A DNA stretch of 64,000 bases from Ferrimicrobium sp. (GCF_027319265.1 NZ_DAHVNP010000028.1:86542-150541); one strand, 5' to 3'. Shown: positions 17,372 through 26,824, numbered from the stretch's first letter. Notes: a model not told the origin generated them from the sequence alone. Program-made: numbers and translations.

Positions 17372-18595
17372 ATGCGCCCATCGACGCTCGTCGGGGATAT
17401 CCGCCTGATCGGATACGTCGATTGCTACGATAGTTGCGTGCACCATGCCACAACCTCAGGCTCCGAGAGAGCTCCTCGCATCGCTGCACTGACCATTTTT
17501 CTTGCTTACCTGATCTATCTCACTGAACGCACCATCGTCGTCGCCAAGGGCAACATCTCGAGCTTGGCCCTCATCGGAACAACTTTTGCTGATCGCAAGC
17601 AACTGCCCTCCTACCTCTACCAGCATCAGGGGAGCGGCTACGACGGCCAGTTCTTTCTCCGACTCGCCCTCGATCCCTTCGATCTACGAATGCACGCCTT
17701 TGGTATTACCATGAATGGCGCCTTTCGCGACCAGCGAATCGTCTACCCCTTCCTCGCCTGGGCTCTGGCACTCGGCCATGATCACTGGGTTCCCTTTACC
17801 CTGGTCATCGTCAACCTTTTGGCGGTAACCTTTATCGCCTACATCGGCACAAAGCTCGCGCGCAACACCGCTCATCCTGCGATGGTCGGCCTCCTTCTGG
17901 GGGGCTACTTTGGCTACACCATGAGCACCGGTCGTGACCTCACCGAGCCTACCGCCGCAGCCTTCTTGTTGTTAGCGATGTACCTCTTCGAACACGACCA
18001 CCCCGCATTCGCAGGCCTCTCCTTTGCGCTCGCTGGCCTCGCGATTGAGACGGAGTTGATCGCACCCATCGCCATCGGCCTCATCTGGCTCATCGTGCTC
18101 CTACGCAAGCGACGATCGGCCTCCAATCCTCTCGTCTTTCTCATCCCGGGTCTGGTCGCACTCGCCTTCCAGGGATTCCTCCGCATCCTGCTAGGCAAAA
18201 TCGCTCTCAGCGGCGATATCCGCGGCAACATCGGCATCCCGATCTACTCCGTCATCGTTGGGATCATTGACCATACCCACAAGATCAACCTCACCAACCT
18301 GATCTGGTTTGGGCAACTCGCGATCATCGGCCTCTTTGTGGTCTTGGCAGCGATGAACCTTAAGAGTCCAGACGTGCCTGGGTACCTCAAAGTGACGTGG
18401 ACCATGATGCTCATCCTCACCCTGTCACTCTCGGGTGAGATCTGGAATCACTCCTCCTACTTTCGAGCAACCGACATCCTCTGGCTGACCTCGGTATTGA
18501 TCTGGAGCCGTTCGCGACCCACCCAATGGTGGCCAGCATACCTGGGCTACATCGCAACCTTTGTGTCGGTCGCCCCATTGCTCCTATTCTTCTAA
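17372..18595 (+). CDS. Polytopic membrane protein of unknown function
   Basis: A 407-residue protein from ATG 17372; the frame is open further upstream, and GTG 17438 is another possible start. It has about ten hydrophobic helices, including IAALTIFLAYLIYL, FTLVIVNLLAVTFIAYIG, MVGLLLGGYFGYTM and LIAPIAIGLIWLIVLL. A loop after helix 1 contains YLYQHQGSGYDGQFFLRLAL, where 'GYDGQFF' is shared with large integral membrane proteins that look like GT-C glycosyltransferases or their relatives. A second loop has TGRDLTEPTAAAFLLL. No charged DXD-type motif could be fixed as catalytic, so the enzyme idea stays open. It stands alone, divergent from the L,D-transpeptidase gene and convergent with the thiamine-diphosphate enzyme gene. 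Confidence 0.75.
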   Translation: MRPSTLVGDIRLIGYVDCYDSCVHHATTSGSERAPRIAALTIFLAYLIYLTERTIVVAKGNISSLALIGTTFADRKQLPSYLYQHQGSGYDGQFFLRLALDPFDLRMHAFGITMNGAFRDQRIVYPFLAWALALGHDHWVPFTLVIVNLLAVTFIAYIGTKLARNTAHPAMVGLLLGGYFGYTMSTGRDLTEPTAAAFLLLAMYLFEHDHPAFAGLSFALAGLAIETELIAPIAIGLIWLIVLLRKRRSASNPLVFLIPGLVALAFQGFLRILLGKIALSGDIRGNIGIPIYSVIVGIIDHTHKINLTNLIWFGQLAIIGLFVVLAAMNLKSPDVPGYLKVTWTMMLILTLSLSGEIWNHSSYFRATDILWLTSVLIWSRSRPTQWWPAYLGYIATFVSVAPLLLFF

Positions 18596-18696
18596 ACCTT
18601 GCACACAACCAAAGGCCGCATCGCACCCAGCAACCAGTGATGAATCCGGCTATCCGAGTCCCCTTGACACCCGTTCTGGTCATAAATGTCAGCCTG

Positions 18697-20469
18697 CTAC
18701 GGCTCTGTAGCGAGCTCCGCAACCACGAGAAAGGGGCCGTGACCATTGCTGCGTCGTTCCAGCGCCGAGGCAAGTTCATCCTTTGTTGTTGCTCGTTCAC
18801 CATCCACCCCAAAGGCAGCCGCCAACGCAATGTAGTCAACGGATGGATTCCCAAAAGTCGTGAGCTGGGTAGCGACGGGCTTGATGCCACGGGCCATCAT
18901 CTCCATCCGCAGGATCCGATAACCACCGTTAGCCGCGATCACGATTCCGACGTCGAGCCCAAGATGGGCCATGCTCCAAAGCGCCTGAGGTGCATAGAGT
19001 GCCCCTCCATCGGCCACGAGGGCACGCACGCGCCGTTGAGTGGCGATGGCAGCCCCAAGTGCCAACCCTAGACCTCCACCGATAGCGCCACCAGGATGGC
19101 CCAGGTACCAATGGGGTGGAGCGTCTCCACTATGGGTAAACATCGGACCTGAACTCGTCCGACCCTCATCGATCACGACATCACCACTTCGCAATGAGCG
19201 AGCAAAAATCAACCCCAAGGTCTCAACGGTCAAGGCCCCCTCGTCCGCTGCCGGCCCCACCTTGTTCGGCTCCGACCCATGCGACCTCGACGAGAGCTCA
19301 CCGTCGGTGAAGCGCTGTTCCAGGATCACCCCTACAGCGTCGCCGGCAACCTGCGTCTGGACTCGTGGAGTAGCGAGCGCATCGCTAGCGGTCGCGTCTG
19401 GGACAGTACGGCGCCCCATGGCGCCGTCACCATGCTCAGTGTCGGCGACACCGAGAGATTGTGCCCAGTTTGCAAGCGTCGCTTCCGCCGGAGCACCCGG
19501 CAGCACAAGCGCAACGACCGGAGTCTGATCCTCGATGAGCTGGGGTCGTCGATGCTCCTCGGCAAAATAGGCGATTGGCTCCTGCGCTCCGACCAGGATC
19601 ACCATGCTCGGTTTTCCAATCAGGGTCCGTGCCTGATCGGGGAAGTACGGTAGTTTAGGGATGAATGGCACATGCCTCCCTCGCTCCATCAACGCCGGGA
19701 AGACCTCCGCATAAACCCGACCGCCGAGGTGATCTGCAATCCTCCGAGCCCACCGCTGGCCAGTCGCACTGAGTGCACTCGACCCCAAGAGCAGAACTGG
19801 GTTCACACCTACCTGTTGGGCGGTGAGTGCGAGAGGGTCACGCTCCTCCTCTGTGCCCTCAGACCCAACGGTATCTCCGCCATTGGCAGGCGCTGGCATC
19901 GTCTGGGGTGCTCTGCCTGCAAGACCTATCTCGTCATCACCACCGTCGGGCCAGCTCGGTCCCTCACCATCGCTCGCCATAACGTCTTGAGGGGCGATGA
20001 TGCCGACAGGGCCACGGAGCGATCTCGCGAGTTCTCCAGCGTGCTTGGTGACAAGTCCAACGGTCCGAGGATGATCAGCGACTACAAGTGCGACGCAGAA
20101 CGGTGCCATGATCGCAGCGAGGTCAGTGTTGAGTGGTGCATCAACAGCCAAGTGTGCCTTGGGATGTTCCCCGACGATCACGATCATCGGACTGCGGGCA
20201 CGCTTCGCATCATGGACGAATGCTGCCCCGTTGGAGAACCCAGGACCCAGGTGCAAAAGCACAGCACCAAGTCCGTGAAACCGCGCATAACCATCCGCTG
20301 CTGCGGTGGCGACAAGCTCCTGTGGAACCAGCACTGGCTCGATCTGGTGGCGATCTTCGAGGGCTCTGAGAAGTTCGAGCTCTGTCGTGCCAGGGTTCAT
20401 AAATATATGGGAGATACCCTGTTCCTCAAGCGAGGCGACGAGTCTGTCAGCCCCGCGCACCGCCACCAC
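18697..20469 (-). CDS. Thiamine-diphosphate-dependent enzyme, acetolactate synthase / benzoylformate decarboxylase-like
   Basis: A 590-residue protein with the three-domain layout of this superfamily: PYR domain (1-170), central domain (about 220-330) and PP domain (about 410-590). The cofactor-activating glutamate is E51 in VLVPQELVATAAADGYAR. The PP domain has the binding motif ADGGALYAPQALWS and then IVIAANGGYRIL. The usual G-D-G reads A-D-G here, a mild departure. The length and the ALYAPQALW segment recall a poorly characterised 'acetolactate synthase large subunit-like' group rather than biosynthetic IlvB. No small (regulatory) subunit is adjacent. It contains a low-complexity insertion around residues 180-215 and another around 345-400. 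The gene starts about 90 bp downstream of the Fur-family gene on the same strand, so it may share its transcript. The substrate is unknown. Confidence 0.85.
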   Translation of the reverse strand: MVAVRGADRLVASLEEQGISHIFMNPGTTELELLRALEDRHQIEPVLVPQELVATAAADGYARFHGLGAVLLHLGPGFSNGAAFVHDAKRARSPMIVIVGEHPKAHLAVDAPLNTDLAAIMAPFCVALVVADHPRTVGLVTKHAGELARSLRGPVGIIAPQDVMASDGEGPSWPDGGDDEIGLAGRAPQTMPAPANGGDTVGSEGTEEERDPLALTAQQVGVNPVLLLGSSALSATGQRWARRIADHLGGRVYAEVFPALMERGRHVPFIPKLPYFPDQARTLIGKPSMVILVGAQEPIAYFAEEHRRPQLIEDQTPVVALVLPGAPAEATLANWAQSLGVADTEHGDGAMGRRTVPDATASDALATPRVQTQVAGDAVGVILEQRFTDGELSSRSHGSEPNKVGPAADEGALTVETLGLIFARSLRSGDVVIDEGRTSSGPMFTHSGDAPPHWYLGHPGGAIGGGLGLALGAAIATQRRVRALVADGGALYAPQALWSMAHLGLDVGIVIAANGGYRILRMEMMARGIKPVATQLTTFGNPSVDYIALAAAFGVDGERATTKDELASALERRSNGHGPFLVVAELATEP

Positions 20470-20559
20470 CGTTCACGACGACGTTGACCAATTCCACACC
20501 AGTTCTTCTACCATCGTGGCTCACGTTGATCTCATTGCTCCCCTCTCTTGTGATGGCTC

Positions 20560-21051
20560 TCACTTGGACCGGTCAACAACACAGACCTCCAGGTGTGCTC
20601 CTGAGCTGGTGTTCTGGCTTTCTTGACGGCATTCATTGCAGACGCCATAGACATCGACTTGGTGATAGAGAGCCTCGCCAGGCATCGCTGTCTCGTCGAG
20701 CTCCGCACCCGGTGTCACCTCATAGCCGATCACCCGCTGACAGCTCAAGCAATGAAAGTGATGATGGTGTGGTGCAAACGGCGGCAGAAGTTCGTAGCCG
20801 ACATCACCGCTCAAGGAGATTGCTTGCACAATCTGCGCCGCCACAAAGGCATCGATGGTGCGATACAGCGTTGGAGGGTGAATCCCTTCATTGGTGAGTT
20901 CAGCCAACAGATATGACCGGGTAACAGGATGCTCCTGGCGCAATAACGCCTCAAACACTCGCTGGCGCTCTCTGGTGATCTTGAATCCCTGACGGTGACA
21001 CTTCTCCTCAAAGGCCTGTTGCAGACGATCAGCCACCATCAAGAGCTTCAC
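20560..21051 (-). CDS. Fur-family metal-dependent transcriptional regulator
   Basis: A 163-residue protein. The N-terminal winged helix (about 10-85) contains ITRERQRVFEALLRQEHPVT and the recognition segment PPTLYRTIDAFVAAQIV. The regulatory part has the metal-binding HHHHFHC (95-101). Two CxxC pairs (C101/C104 and C138/C141) form the structural zinc site. Fur-family proteins sense iron, zinc, manganese or peroxide; which one applies here cannot be decided by eye. The frame opens with a GTG at 21051, but the ATG at 21039 (MVADRL) is an equally good start. It is likely the first gene of a unit that includes the thiamine-diphosphate enzyme. Confidence 0.92.
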   Translation of the reverse strand: MKLLMVADRLQQAFEEKCHRQGFKITRERQRVFEALLRQEHPVTRSYLLAELTNEGIHPPTLYRTIDAFVAAQIVQAISLSGDVGYELLPPFAPHHHHFHCLSCQRVIGYEVTPGAELDETAMPGEALYHQVDVYGVCNECRQESQNTSSGAHLEVCVVDRSK

Positions 21052-21825
21052 CTTCGGTACTCACTTTACTGATCACCACAACACCTCTCTTGGCCCAGGC
21101 AATGGGCATCCCTGCGGGTCCATCAGGTCTTCGCCGCAACGGTATCCAACTCGGTGACCGAACCACAAAAATCAGTACCCTCCATAGTACCCCCGTCGGC
21201 GCTATGGCCGAATCAAGACCTCCGACTGTTAACCCAGATGGGGGCCACGGTCGATGGTGACCCCATGCATTGACCTTCTCTGCCTTGCCATCGTTCTCCC
21301 CTGGTGCAACAGCCCAGACACTCTCACCTGTCACCCCGATTCATCCCGCAGCATCGCTACAACGCCATCCGAACGTTACGGCGCCAATCGGTTCCTCACT
21401 GGAGGACGGTCCTCTCTCGCACTGCGTCGCGTCGTTATTCTGTAACAAGTTTGTTTTGGAACAAGTTGAGTAGCGATCATGGCACTAATTCCTGTTCAGA
21501 CCGCCGGGAACCACCTATCGAGACGCGATAGATACCTCTCCCACCTAGCCTCGGTTACGACCACCGGACACCGCCATGGCGCCAGATCCTACACTCCCGC
21601 AGCGACTGAGGACTGAGAGACGTGCAAAGGCGAAACCTTGTGGTCATGCAGAGTGCTGCTCAGAGCGTCGGCCTCTCGTCCGGACGCCCAGGATCTCCGA
21701 GCACGACAGCTCAGTCTCTTCTCAAGCCGTTCCACCTACGCGTATGCCCGCTACGTTCTGGACCAAAACCAGTTCCTAGAGATAGGCCGGATAGAATGGA
21801 GTTTCAAACAAACGAAAGGTAGATC
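21052..21825. other. Intergenic region between divergent genes, no gene recognised
   Basis: About 770 bp separate the Fur gene (minus) and the aldo/keto reductase gene (plus). Short open frames on both strands look non-coding. A locally AT-rich patch near 21440-21500 is the most promoter-like part. A GAAAGG ribosome site for the reductase lies at 21813-21818. Confidence 0.45.
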
Positions 21826-22791
21826 GTGAATTATCGACGTCTAGGCCGTGCAGGAATCAAAGTTTCAGAACTCTCGTTCGGTTCGTGGGTCACTTTTGGC
21901 CCACAGATTGGAGTAGGTGAGGCGACAGAGATACTCGGTTACGCGTACGAACAGGGTATCAACTTCTTCGACAACGCCGAAGCCTACTCAAGTGGCGAGT
22001 CCGAACGAATCATGGGAGCTGCCATCGCGCAACTCGGCTGGCCACGACATAGCTATCTTGTCTCATCAAAGTTCTATTGGGGTATCCATGACACCGTCAA
22101 CGCCAAGTTCACCCTCAACCGTAAGTACCTCATCGAAGCCGTGAATGCATCCCTCGAACGATTCGGCCTCGATCATCTCGACCTGATCTACTGCCACCGT
22201 CCCGACGCCGAGACGCCCATCGAGGAGACCGTCTTTGCCATGCATGAGCTCGTCTCCGAGCATAAGGCTCACTACTGGGGCACATCCGAGTGGTCGGCTG
22301 ACGAGATCCGCGCGGCGATCGCGGTAGCACGACAACATCATCTCCATGCACCAGTTGTCGAACAACCCCAATACAACATGCTTGAGCGGGCCAAAGTAGA
22401 GGTCGAGTACAAGCGTCTCCTCGACGAGGAAGGGATCGGCCTTACCACCTGGAGTCCTCTGGCCTCAGGTCTTTTGACGGGAAAGTATGCCAATGGTATT
22501 CCTGCGGGTTCACGTGCATCGCTGCCGGGCTACGAGTGGCTCCGAGAGATGCTGACCGACCCGAAGAGCGCTGCCATTGTCAAACAACTCGAACCGATTG
22601 CCAAGCGACTCGATGTCACCCTCTCCCAACTCGCTATCGGCTGGTGTCTGGCAAACCCGCAGGTTTCCACCGTGATCCTCGGCGCATCGAACCAGGCGCA
22701 GCTCAAGGAGAACCTCGGTGCTCAGGCTGCCTACGAACGGTTCACGCCTGAGATCCTCACCGATATCCGCACCATCCTTGAGGCTCGGTGA
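21826..22791 (+). CDS. Aldo/keto reductase, Kv-beta (KCNAB) type
   Basis: A 321-residue NADPH-dependent oxidoreductase with the TIM-barrel signature of the AKR superfamily. The catalytic tetrad is visible: D49 ([10 protein letters not shown]), Y54, K82 (VSSKFYW) and H124 (IYCHRPD). The C-terminal cofactor-binding segment reads [18 protein letters not shown]. The N-terminus ([20 protein letters not shown]) and [16 protein letters not shown] match the voltage-gated potassium channel beta-subunit branch. It begins with a GTG preceded by a GAAAGG ribosome site. Carbonyl substrates cannot be predicted. It appears monocistronic. Confidence 0.93.
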   Translation: MNYRRLGRAGIKVSELSFGSWVTFGPQIGVGEATEILGYAYEQGINFFDNAEAYSSGESERIMGAAIAQLGWPRHSYLVSSKFYWGIHDTVNAKFTLNRKYLIEAVNASLERFGLDHLDLIYCHRPDAETPIEETVFAMHELVSEHKAHYWGTSEWSADEIRAAIAVARQHHLHAPVVEQPQYNMLERAKVEVEYKRLLDEEGIGLTTWSPLASGLLTGKYANGIPAGSRASLPGYEWLREMLTDPKSAAIVKQLEPIAKRLDVTLSQLAIGWCLANPQVSTVILGASNQAQLKENLGAQAAYERFTPEILTDIRTILEAR

Positions 22792-23288
22792 GTTAGACAA
22801 CCTCGCGTAACAGAGCAACGCTGCTTGTGCGGACGCTACGTGCCGCACTTGCAGCGCTTTGCCCAAAGATCAACGATTCACGTGACGCGGGCAACCCCGT
22901 TCGTCAACCGATAGGTCCGCTGCGCGACGCCGTGCACCAGATCAAGACCGCCAATCGACAAGAACATCTCCCTACCCTTGCCGCTCATCCTTGCCAACAA
23001 GCAGTAGCGGCGAATCGTCCTCGTTGTCTTGCACCATTTGGGTGTCGGGTGATTCACTCATACTGTGGTAGGAACGACGAGGAGCTCCGACACTGCGCGA
23101 TGCGCGGGATTCGCGGGTATTGTTGTGCTGGACTACAACAACGGTGTACACACGCCCCTCGGGTGACCATCGCCGCAGGAACGAGGCGTGTTGGATGCAG
23201 CACATCACCCGATTCCAGATCGAACGCGAACCCATCATCGCTGACTGACCAGACCGATTCGCCCTCTCTCGCGCTAGCGTCATAGGAC
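22792..23288. other. Intergenic region with a doubtful minus-strand frame
   Basis: About 500 bp follow the aldo/keto reductase. A minus-strand frame from an ATG at 23290 to 23054 gives 79 residues with a protein-like acidic start (SVWSVSDDGFAFDLESGDVL). However, its start overlaps the start of the divergent DUF302 gene base for base, and its end is Cys/Ser/Arg-rich. I leave it unannotated. No RNA gene or repeat was seen. Confidence 0.4.
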
Positions 23289-23681
23289 ATGGCGAGATTT
23301 CTCGTAAGTACCAGCCTCTCGGTCCATGCGGCCGTCGCCGAGATTACCCACGCGATGGAAGCGGCGGGCATGACGCTCTTTGCAACCATTGATCACGGAG
23401 AAAATGCGACCAACGTCGGCCTCGGCCTACCTGACACCGTCGTCCTCACTACTGGCAATCCAAAAGTTGGCACCGACCTGATCAGCAGCTATCCTGATCT
23501 TGCGTTAGAGCTCCCACCAAGATTGCTGGTCCGCGCAACACCGCAAGGTACTGAGGTTTGGTTGGCGAGCGTCGTCGAGAGTCTTGCGCGATTGGCGGGA
23601 GCTCCAAGCGACCCCGCCGCCGAGAAGATTGACGGTCGCCTGTCAAGTATCGTCACTGCCGCGCTCCACCCCGATTCCTAA
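23289..23681 (+). CDS. DUF302 domain protein
   Basis: A 130-residue protein that is essentially one DUF302 domain: an N-terminal strand/helix (VHAAVAEITHAMEAAGMTLF), TIDHGENA, then VVLTTGNPKVGTDLISSYPDLALELPPR, which corresponds to the conserved 'GNP...' turn and the following helix. DUF302 is a small alpha/beta fold of unknown biochemical role, often encoded near redox or metal genes in acidophiles. The start at 23289 preserves the first strand. No operon partner is obvious. Confidence 0.75.
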   Translation: MARFLVSTSLSVHAAVAEITHAMEAAGMTLFATIDHGENATNVGLGLPDTVVLTTGNPKVGTDLISSYPDLALELPPRLLVRATPQGTEVWLASVVESLARLAGAPSDPAAEKIDGRLSSIVTAALHPDS

Positions 23682-23990
23682 CGCCCTCGGACTCGTTGAT
23701 CCAGAACAACAAAATCCTCGATTCTCTCGGGATCCCGTTCCTGTCGTGTCGGAGCGTAACGATGAGATGGAGCCGCGAACCTGGCCACGTTCGATACCGG
23801 CACCGGACGCTAGCAATGCACTACGCGCCTCGAACGTCTCCCTCGAATGCGATCGCAGCCTGCACTCTGCACTCTGTGCACGGTGCACGGTGCACGGTGC
23901 ACGGTCACGACAACACTTACGACCCGGTGTTGAGCTTGGCCGGCAAGAGCTTGCCGACATCGAGGCCGTCCTCACCCAACCGTCAAGGGA
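23682..23990. other. Intergenic region containing 7-bp tandem repeats
   Basis: About 310 bp between the convergent DUF302 and methyltransferase genes. It has no recognisable gene. It carries the tandem heptamers listed separately at 23861-23903. Confidence 0.5.
23861..23903. repeat. Heptameric tandem repeats
   Basis: Two copies of TGCACTC (23861-23874) are followed by four exact copies of GTGCACG (23876-23903). The second unit contains the palindrome GTGCAC. It lies between convergent genes, so a promoter function is unlikely. Confidence 0.85.
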
Positions 23991-24749
23991 TCAGCAACGA
24001 ACCGCCATGTAACCAAGGGTCAGGTACTCCACCTCAACCGTCACCTCGCCAAGACAAGCACGCAGTCGGTCGAGCACGTGATCACGGTCCTCAGAGCTCA
24101 GCGCGAGCACCTCGGACATCGTTGACATCAGTGCCACAAAGTCATCGGGCCCGTAGGTGAACGAGGAGACAAAATGGAGAGCCTCTGGAGGGGAAAATCC
24201 AAGATCCGCCTGCAGCAAACGTGCGAGGTTCCCGATCGTTGCCGTCAGGTCAGGGCGACGAAACAGTACTGGCAATCGGTGACTTGTCTCCTGGAAGATG
24301 ACGGCGAGCTCCTTAGCAAGCTGGGCGTCTGCAATGGTGCCAACATTCCACCACGCGGCGAAGACACCAGTGCCACTGAGGAGGCGCCGGACCCGTCGCA
24401 GTGCTGAGGGACCTGCGAACCAATGCCAGGCCTGCGCACAGACAACGCCATCGAATGCTCGGCGCGGTCCGCGATAGTGTTCAAAGTCATTGGTCACCAC
24501 GTCCACCTCACCGGCACTACGTGCTATCAGCTGGCGGGCCATGTCGCCATCTGGTTCAAGAGCGGTAACCCGTAGGCCACGACGGAGTAGCTCGCGTGTT
24601 GCGATGCCGGTGCCAGCGCCAACGTCAAGGACCGAGCCTCCCGCAGGAATGGCTTGCGCAAGCATCTCAAACAGCGCCTCGGGATACCCTGGACGCACCC
24701 GATCATAGGTCACTGCTGTTACCCCAAATTGCCTTCCAAAGCTGGTCAC
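23991..24749 (-). CDS. Class I SAM-dependent methyltransferase
   Basis: A 252-residue protein with a Rossmann methyltransferase domain in the first two thirds. Motif I is VLDVGAGTGIATRELL (about 40-55), the acidic end of strand 2 is LEPDGDM, and motif IV-like VVCAQAWHWF follows. The 'AQAWHWF' segment and the FGVTAVTYDRVRPGYP start resemble the UbiE/Methyltransf_11 group with an N-terminal 'YDRYRP' helix. The substrate is unknown. The start at 24749 faces the divergent amidase gene with about 40 bp between the two starts, so the promoters must be closely packed or overlapping. Confidence 0.88.
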   Translation of the reverse strand: MTSFGRQFGVTAVTYDRVRPGYPEALFEMLAQAIPAGGSVLDVGAGTGIATRELLRRGLRVTALEPDGDMARQLIARSAGEVDVVTNDFEHYRGPRRAFDGVVCAQAWHWFAGPSALRRVRRLLSGTGVFAAWWNVGTIADAQLAKELAVIFQETSHRLPVLFRRPDLTATIGNLARLLQADLGFSPPEALHFVSSFTYGPDDFVALMSTMSEVLALSSEDRDHVLDRLRACLGEVTVEVEYLTLGYMAVRC

Positions 24750-24790
24750 GGGATCACTTTAGCGCAGCAGCAGTTGCTAGGGTGAACCAG

Positions 24791-26167
24791 GTGACTGAAC
24801 TTCGTACCATCCAGGATTTTTTGAACCGTCCCAATAGCGCGAGCTGGGGATCTGAACTGATCGAAGCACTAGCGGGCCGCCACCATAACGATGGGCTCTG
24901 CGCACTCATCAGTCTTGCAGATCCGGACCAGGCCTTTGTCCGCACGGGAGTCTTGGCAGGACTCCCAATACTGGTCAAAGACAATATCGACACCAAGGAC
25001 CTTCCCACCACCGTTGGCTCTCTGGCCCTTTCGCTGGATCCGCCGCCCCGCGATGCCACAGTGATCGCCAAACTGCGGGCCGCAGGAGCTAACATCGTCG
25101 GCAAAACCAACCTCTCAGAATGGGCTAACTTCCGGGGTTTCGCCTCGGTATCGGGATGGAGCGGTCGCGGCGGCATTACTCGCAACCCGTACGATCCAGC
25201 ACGATCGACCGGTGGGTCAAGTTCAGGCTCCGCCGTCGCCGTCGCTGCGGGATACGTGCCTGTCGCCATCGGCACAGAGACCGACGGTTCCATCCTCTGT
25301 CCGGCCGCCATGAATGGCGTGGTCGGCTACAAATCGACGGCGGGTGCCATTGACCGAGCTGGCGTGGCTCCACTCTCACGAAGCCAAGACTCGGTAGGCA
25401 TCTTCGCCAATCGTGTCGCTGATGCTCGTCAGATCGCTCACCTCATCGTCGATCCACCCCACCAAGCGCTCCGACCCAACTTCGTCATCGTCGACTCGAT
25501 GCTCGCCCAATACAACCCAAGGGTCATCGCCAATTTTGAAGAAGTCATCGCTCTCCTTGGTAAGAATGGGTATGCGATCTCGAGACTCAGCGCCGTTGAG
25601 GAGGGAACACTGGAACCTGATGAGGATGCAGAACTGATCGTCCTCGCGTACGAAATGACCGAGGATCTCGACCGATACCTTCGGGACCGCCAAGACCCCC
25701 TCACCAAGTCTCTCGCCGAACTCGTCGCCTTTAATGCTGCCCACCCAGAGGAAGAACTCCCTCTTTTTGGTCAGGAACTCCTCACCATGGGACTGTCGCA
25801 TCCATGGGACGAGGTCACCTACCGCCAGGCGTTGACCACCAACCGAGAACAGACACGTACGGGACTGCAGGCGGCCATGAGTACGGCAGATGCCGACATT
25901 ATTCTGGCACCGACGATGGGGGCGGCCTGGCTCATCGACACCATCAACGGTGATCCTTCCATCCCTGGATCTTGGTCTGCCGCAGCGGTGGCGGGTTACC
26001 CATCACTGACGCTCCCCATCGGCCTCCTCGGCCATCTGCCGATTGGCATGACGATGATCAGCCAAGCTCATACCGATCTGGCGTTGCTTGCGCAGGCCCA
26101 AGCCATCCAAGAAACTCTCGAGCGCAATCGAGGGGTGATCGCTCCTCCTCATCCTGAGTCAATGTGA
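24791..26167 (+). CDS. Amidase (amidase-signature family)
   Basis: A 458-residue amidase-signature enzyme. The Ser-cisSer-Lys triad can be placed: the lysine in ILVKDNIDTK (about residue 64), the cis-Ser in STGGSSSGSAVAVAAG and the nucleophile in the following Gly-rich ETDGSILCPAAMNGVVGYK (about 140-175). It most resembles the GatA/peptide-amidase branch. The frame is open upstream into the divergent methyltransferase gene, but I chose GTG 24791 (VTELRTIQDFL) because an AGGGTG ribosome site sits just before it and the family's N-terminal helix begins there. No gatB/gatC genes are nearby, so a role in tRNA amidation is not supported. The natural substrate is unknown. Confidence 0.9.
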   Translation: MTELRTIQDFLNRPNSASWGSELIEALAGRHHNDGLCALISLADPDQAFVRTGVLAGLPILVKDNIDTKDLPTTVGSLALSLDPPPRDATVIAKLRAAGANIVGKTNLSEWANFRGFASVSGWSGRGGITRNPYDPARSTGGSSSGSAVAVAAGYVPVAIGTETDGSILCPAAMNGVVGYKSTAGAIDRAGVAPLSRSQDSVGIFANRVADARQIAHLIVDPPHQALRPNFVIVDSMLAQYNPRVIANFEEVIALLGKNGYAISRLSAVEEGTLEPDEDAELIVLAYEMTEDLDRYLRDRQDPLTKSLAELVAFNAAHPEEELPLFGQELLTMGLSHPWDEVTYRQALTTNREQTRTGLQAAMSTADADIILAPTMGAAWLIDTINGDPSIPGSWSAAAVAGYPSLTLPIGLLGHLPIGMTMISQAHTDLALLAQAQAIQETLERNRGVIAPPHPESM

Positions 26168-26233
26168 CATCGGCCACAACGTGGACCCAGCAGGGTCCTG
26201 CGATACAATGCCTAGCACGCCCCAACGAGCACC

Positions 26234-26280
26234 GTCGTTGGCCAAATAGCGTCGTTGGCCAAATAGTGTCGCTGGCCGAA
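26234..26280. repeat. 17-bp tandem repeat, 2.7 copies, with TTGGCCAA palindrome
   Basis: Two units (26234-26250, 26251-26267) differ only at the last base and read GTCGTTGGCCAAATAGC/T. A third, partial copy with two changes follows (26268-26280). Each complete unit contains the palindrome TTGGCCAA. It lies 59 bp upstream of the SRPBCC gene, so an operator array is possible. Confidence 0.8.
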
Positions 26281-26338
26281 CACAGAGCCAAAAGACACTC
26301 CGATGGAAGGATTGCTCCTCCGCGCGGTTGTAACGAGC

Positions 26339-26797
26339 ATGACCAGCATCAACGTCGTCCGTAGCCTCTCCGTTCCCCTTTCGGTCGCGTGGGAGGAGCT
26401 TGCCGCTATCGACCACCATGTCGAATGGATGGCCGATGCCGTTCGTATCGACTTTGTGACCGACCAGCATCAAGGAGCAGGCACGCGATTCACCTGTCTC
26501 ACCAAAGTCGGACCGCTCAAGACTAATGACCTCATGGAGATCACGCGTTGGGATGAGGGACACGCCATTGGGGTACACCACAAAGGTCTGATCACCGGTG
26601 AAGGTCTGTTAGAGCTTCGCGAAGCCGCCGATGAAACCTGTCTACTCTCCTGGAAAGAAACCCTCCACTTTCCTAAAGCGATTGGTGGGGCCCTTACGGC
26701 CAACCTCGCCCAACCGATTCTCACCAAAATCTGGAGAGGGAATCTGCAGAGATTCGAGCAGTCGGCCATTCGACGGCTAGAATCGAACAAGCCATGA
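26339..26797 (+). CDS. SRPBCC-superfamily protein (polyketide cyclase/START-like)
   Basis: A 152-residue single-domain protein. The start MTSINVVRSLSVPLSVAWEEL is the typical first strand and helix of the SRPBCC fold, followed by DHHVEWMADAVRIDFVTDQ and GAGTRFTCLTKVGPLKTNDL. It ends with a long amphipathic helix (ANLAQPILTKIWRGNLQRFE). This fold binds lipids or other hydrophobic ligands, and no enzyme motif is visible. I chose ATG 26339; a longer frame begins at 26303 but adds residues outside the fold. The helicase gene starts about 28 bp after its stop, so the two are probably co-transcribed. Confidence 0.8.
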   Translation: MTSINVVRSLSVPLSVAWEELAAIDHHVEWMADAVRIDFVTDQHQGAGTRFTCLTKVGPLKTNDLMEITRWDEGHAIGVHHKGLITGEGLLELREAADETCLLSWKETLHFPKAIGGALTANLAQPILTKIWRGNLQRFEQSAIRRLESNKP

Positions 26798-26824
26798 TCA
26801 AAGCCAAGCGACGACCCAGAGATT

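Noticed and set aside
23054..23290. 79-codon minus-strand frame beginning with an acidic, protein-like stretch
   Set aside because: Its start overlaps the DUF302 start on the other strand and the C-terminal half is Cys/Ser/Arg-rich. It could be a relic; evidence is too weak to annotate.
24791..26167. Calling the amidase GatA of the tRNA amidotransferase
   Set aside because: No gatB or gatC genes are adjacent and the sequence fits the wider amidase-signature family equally well.
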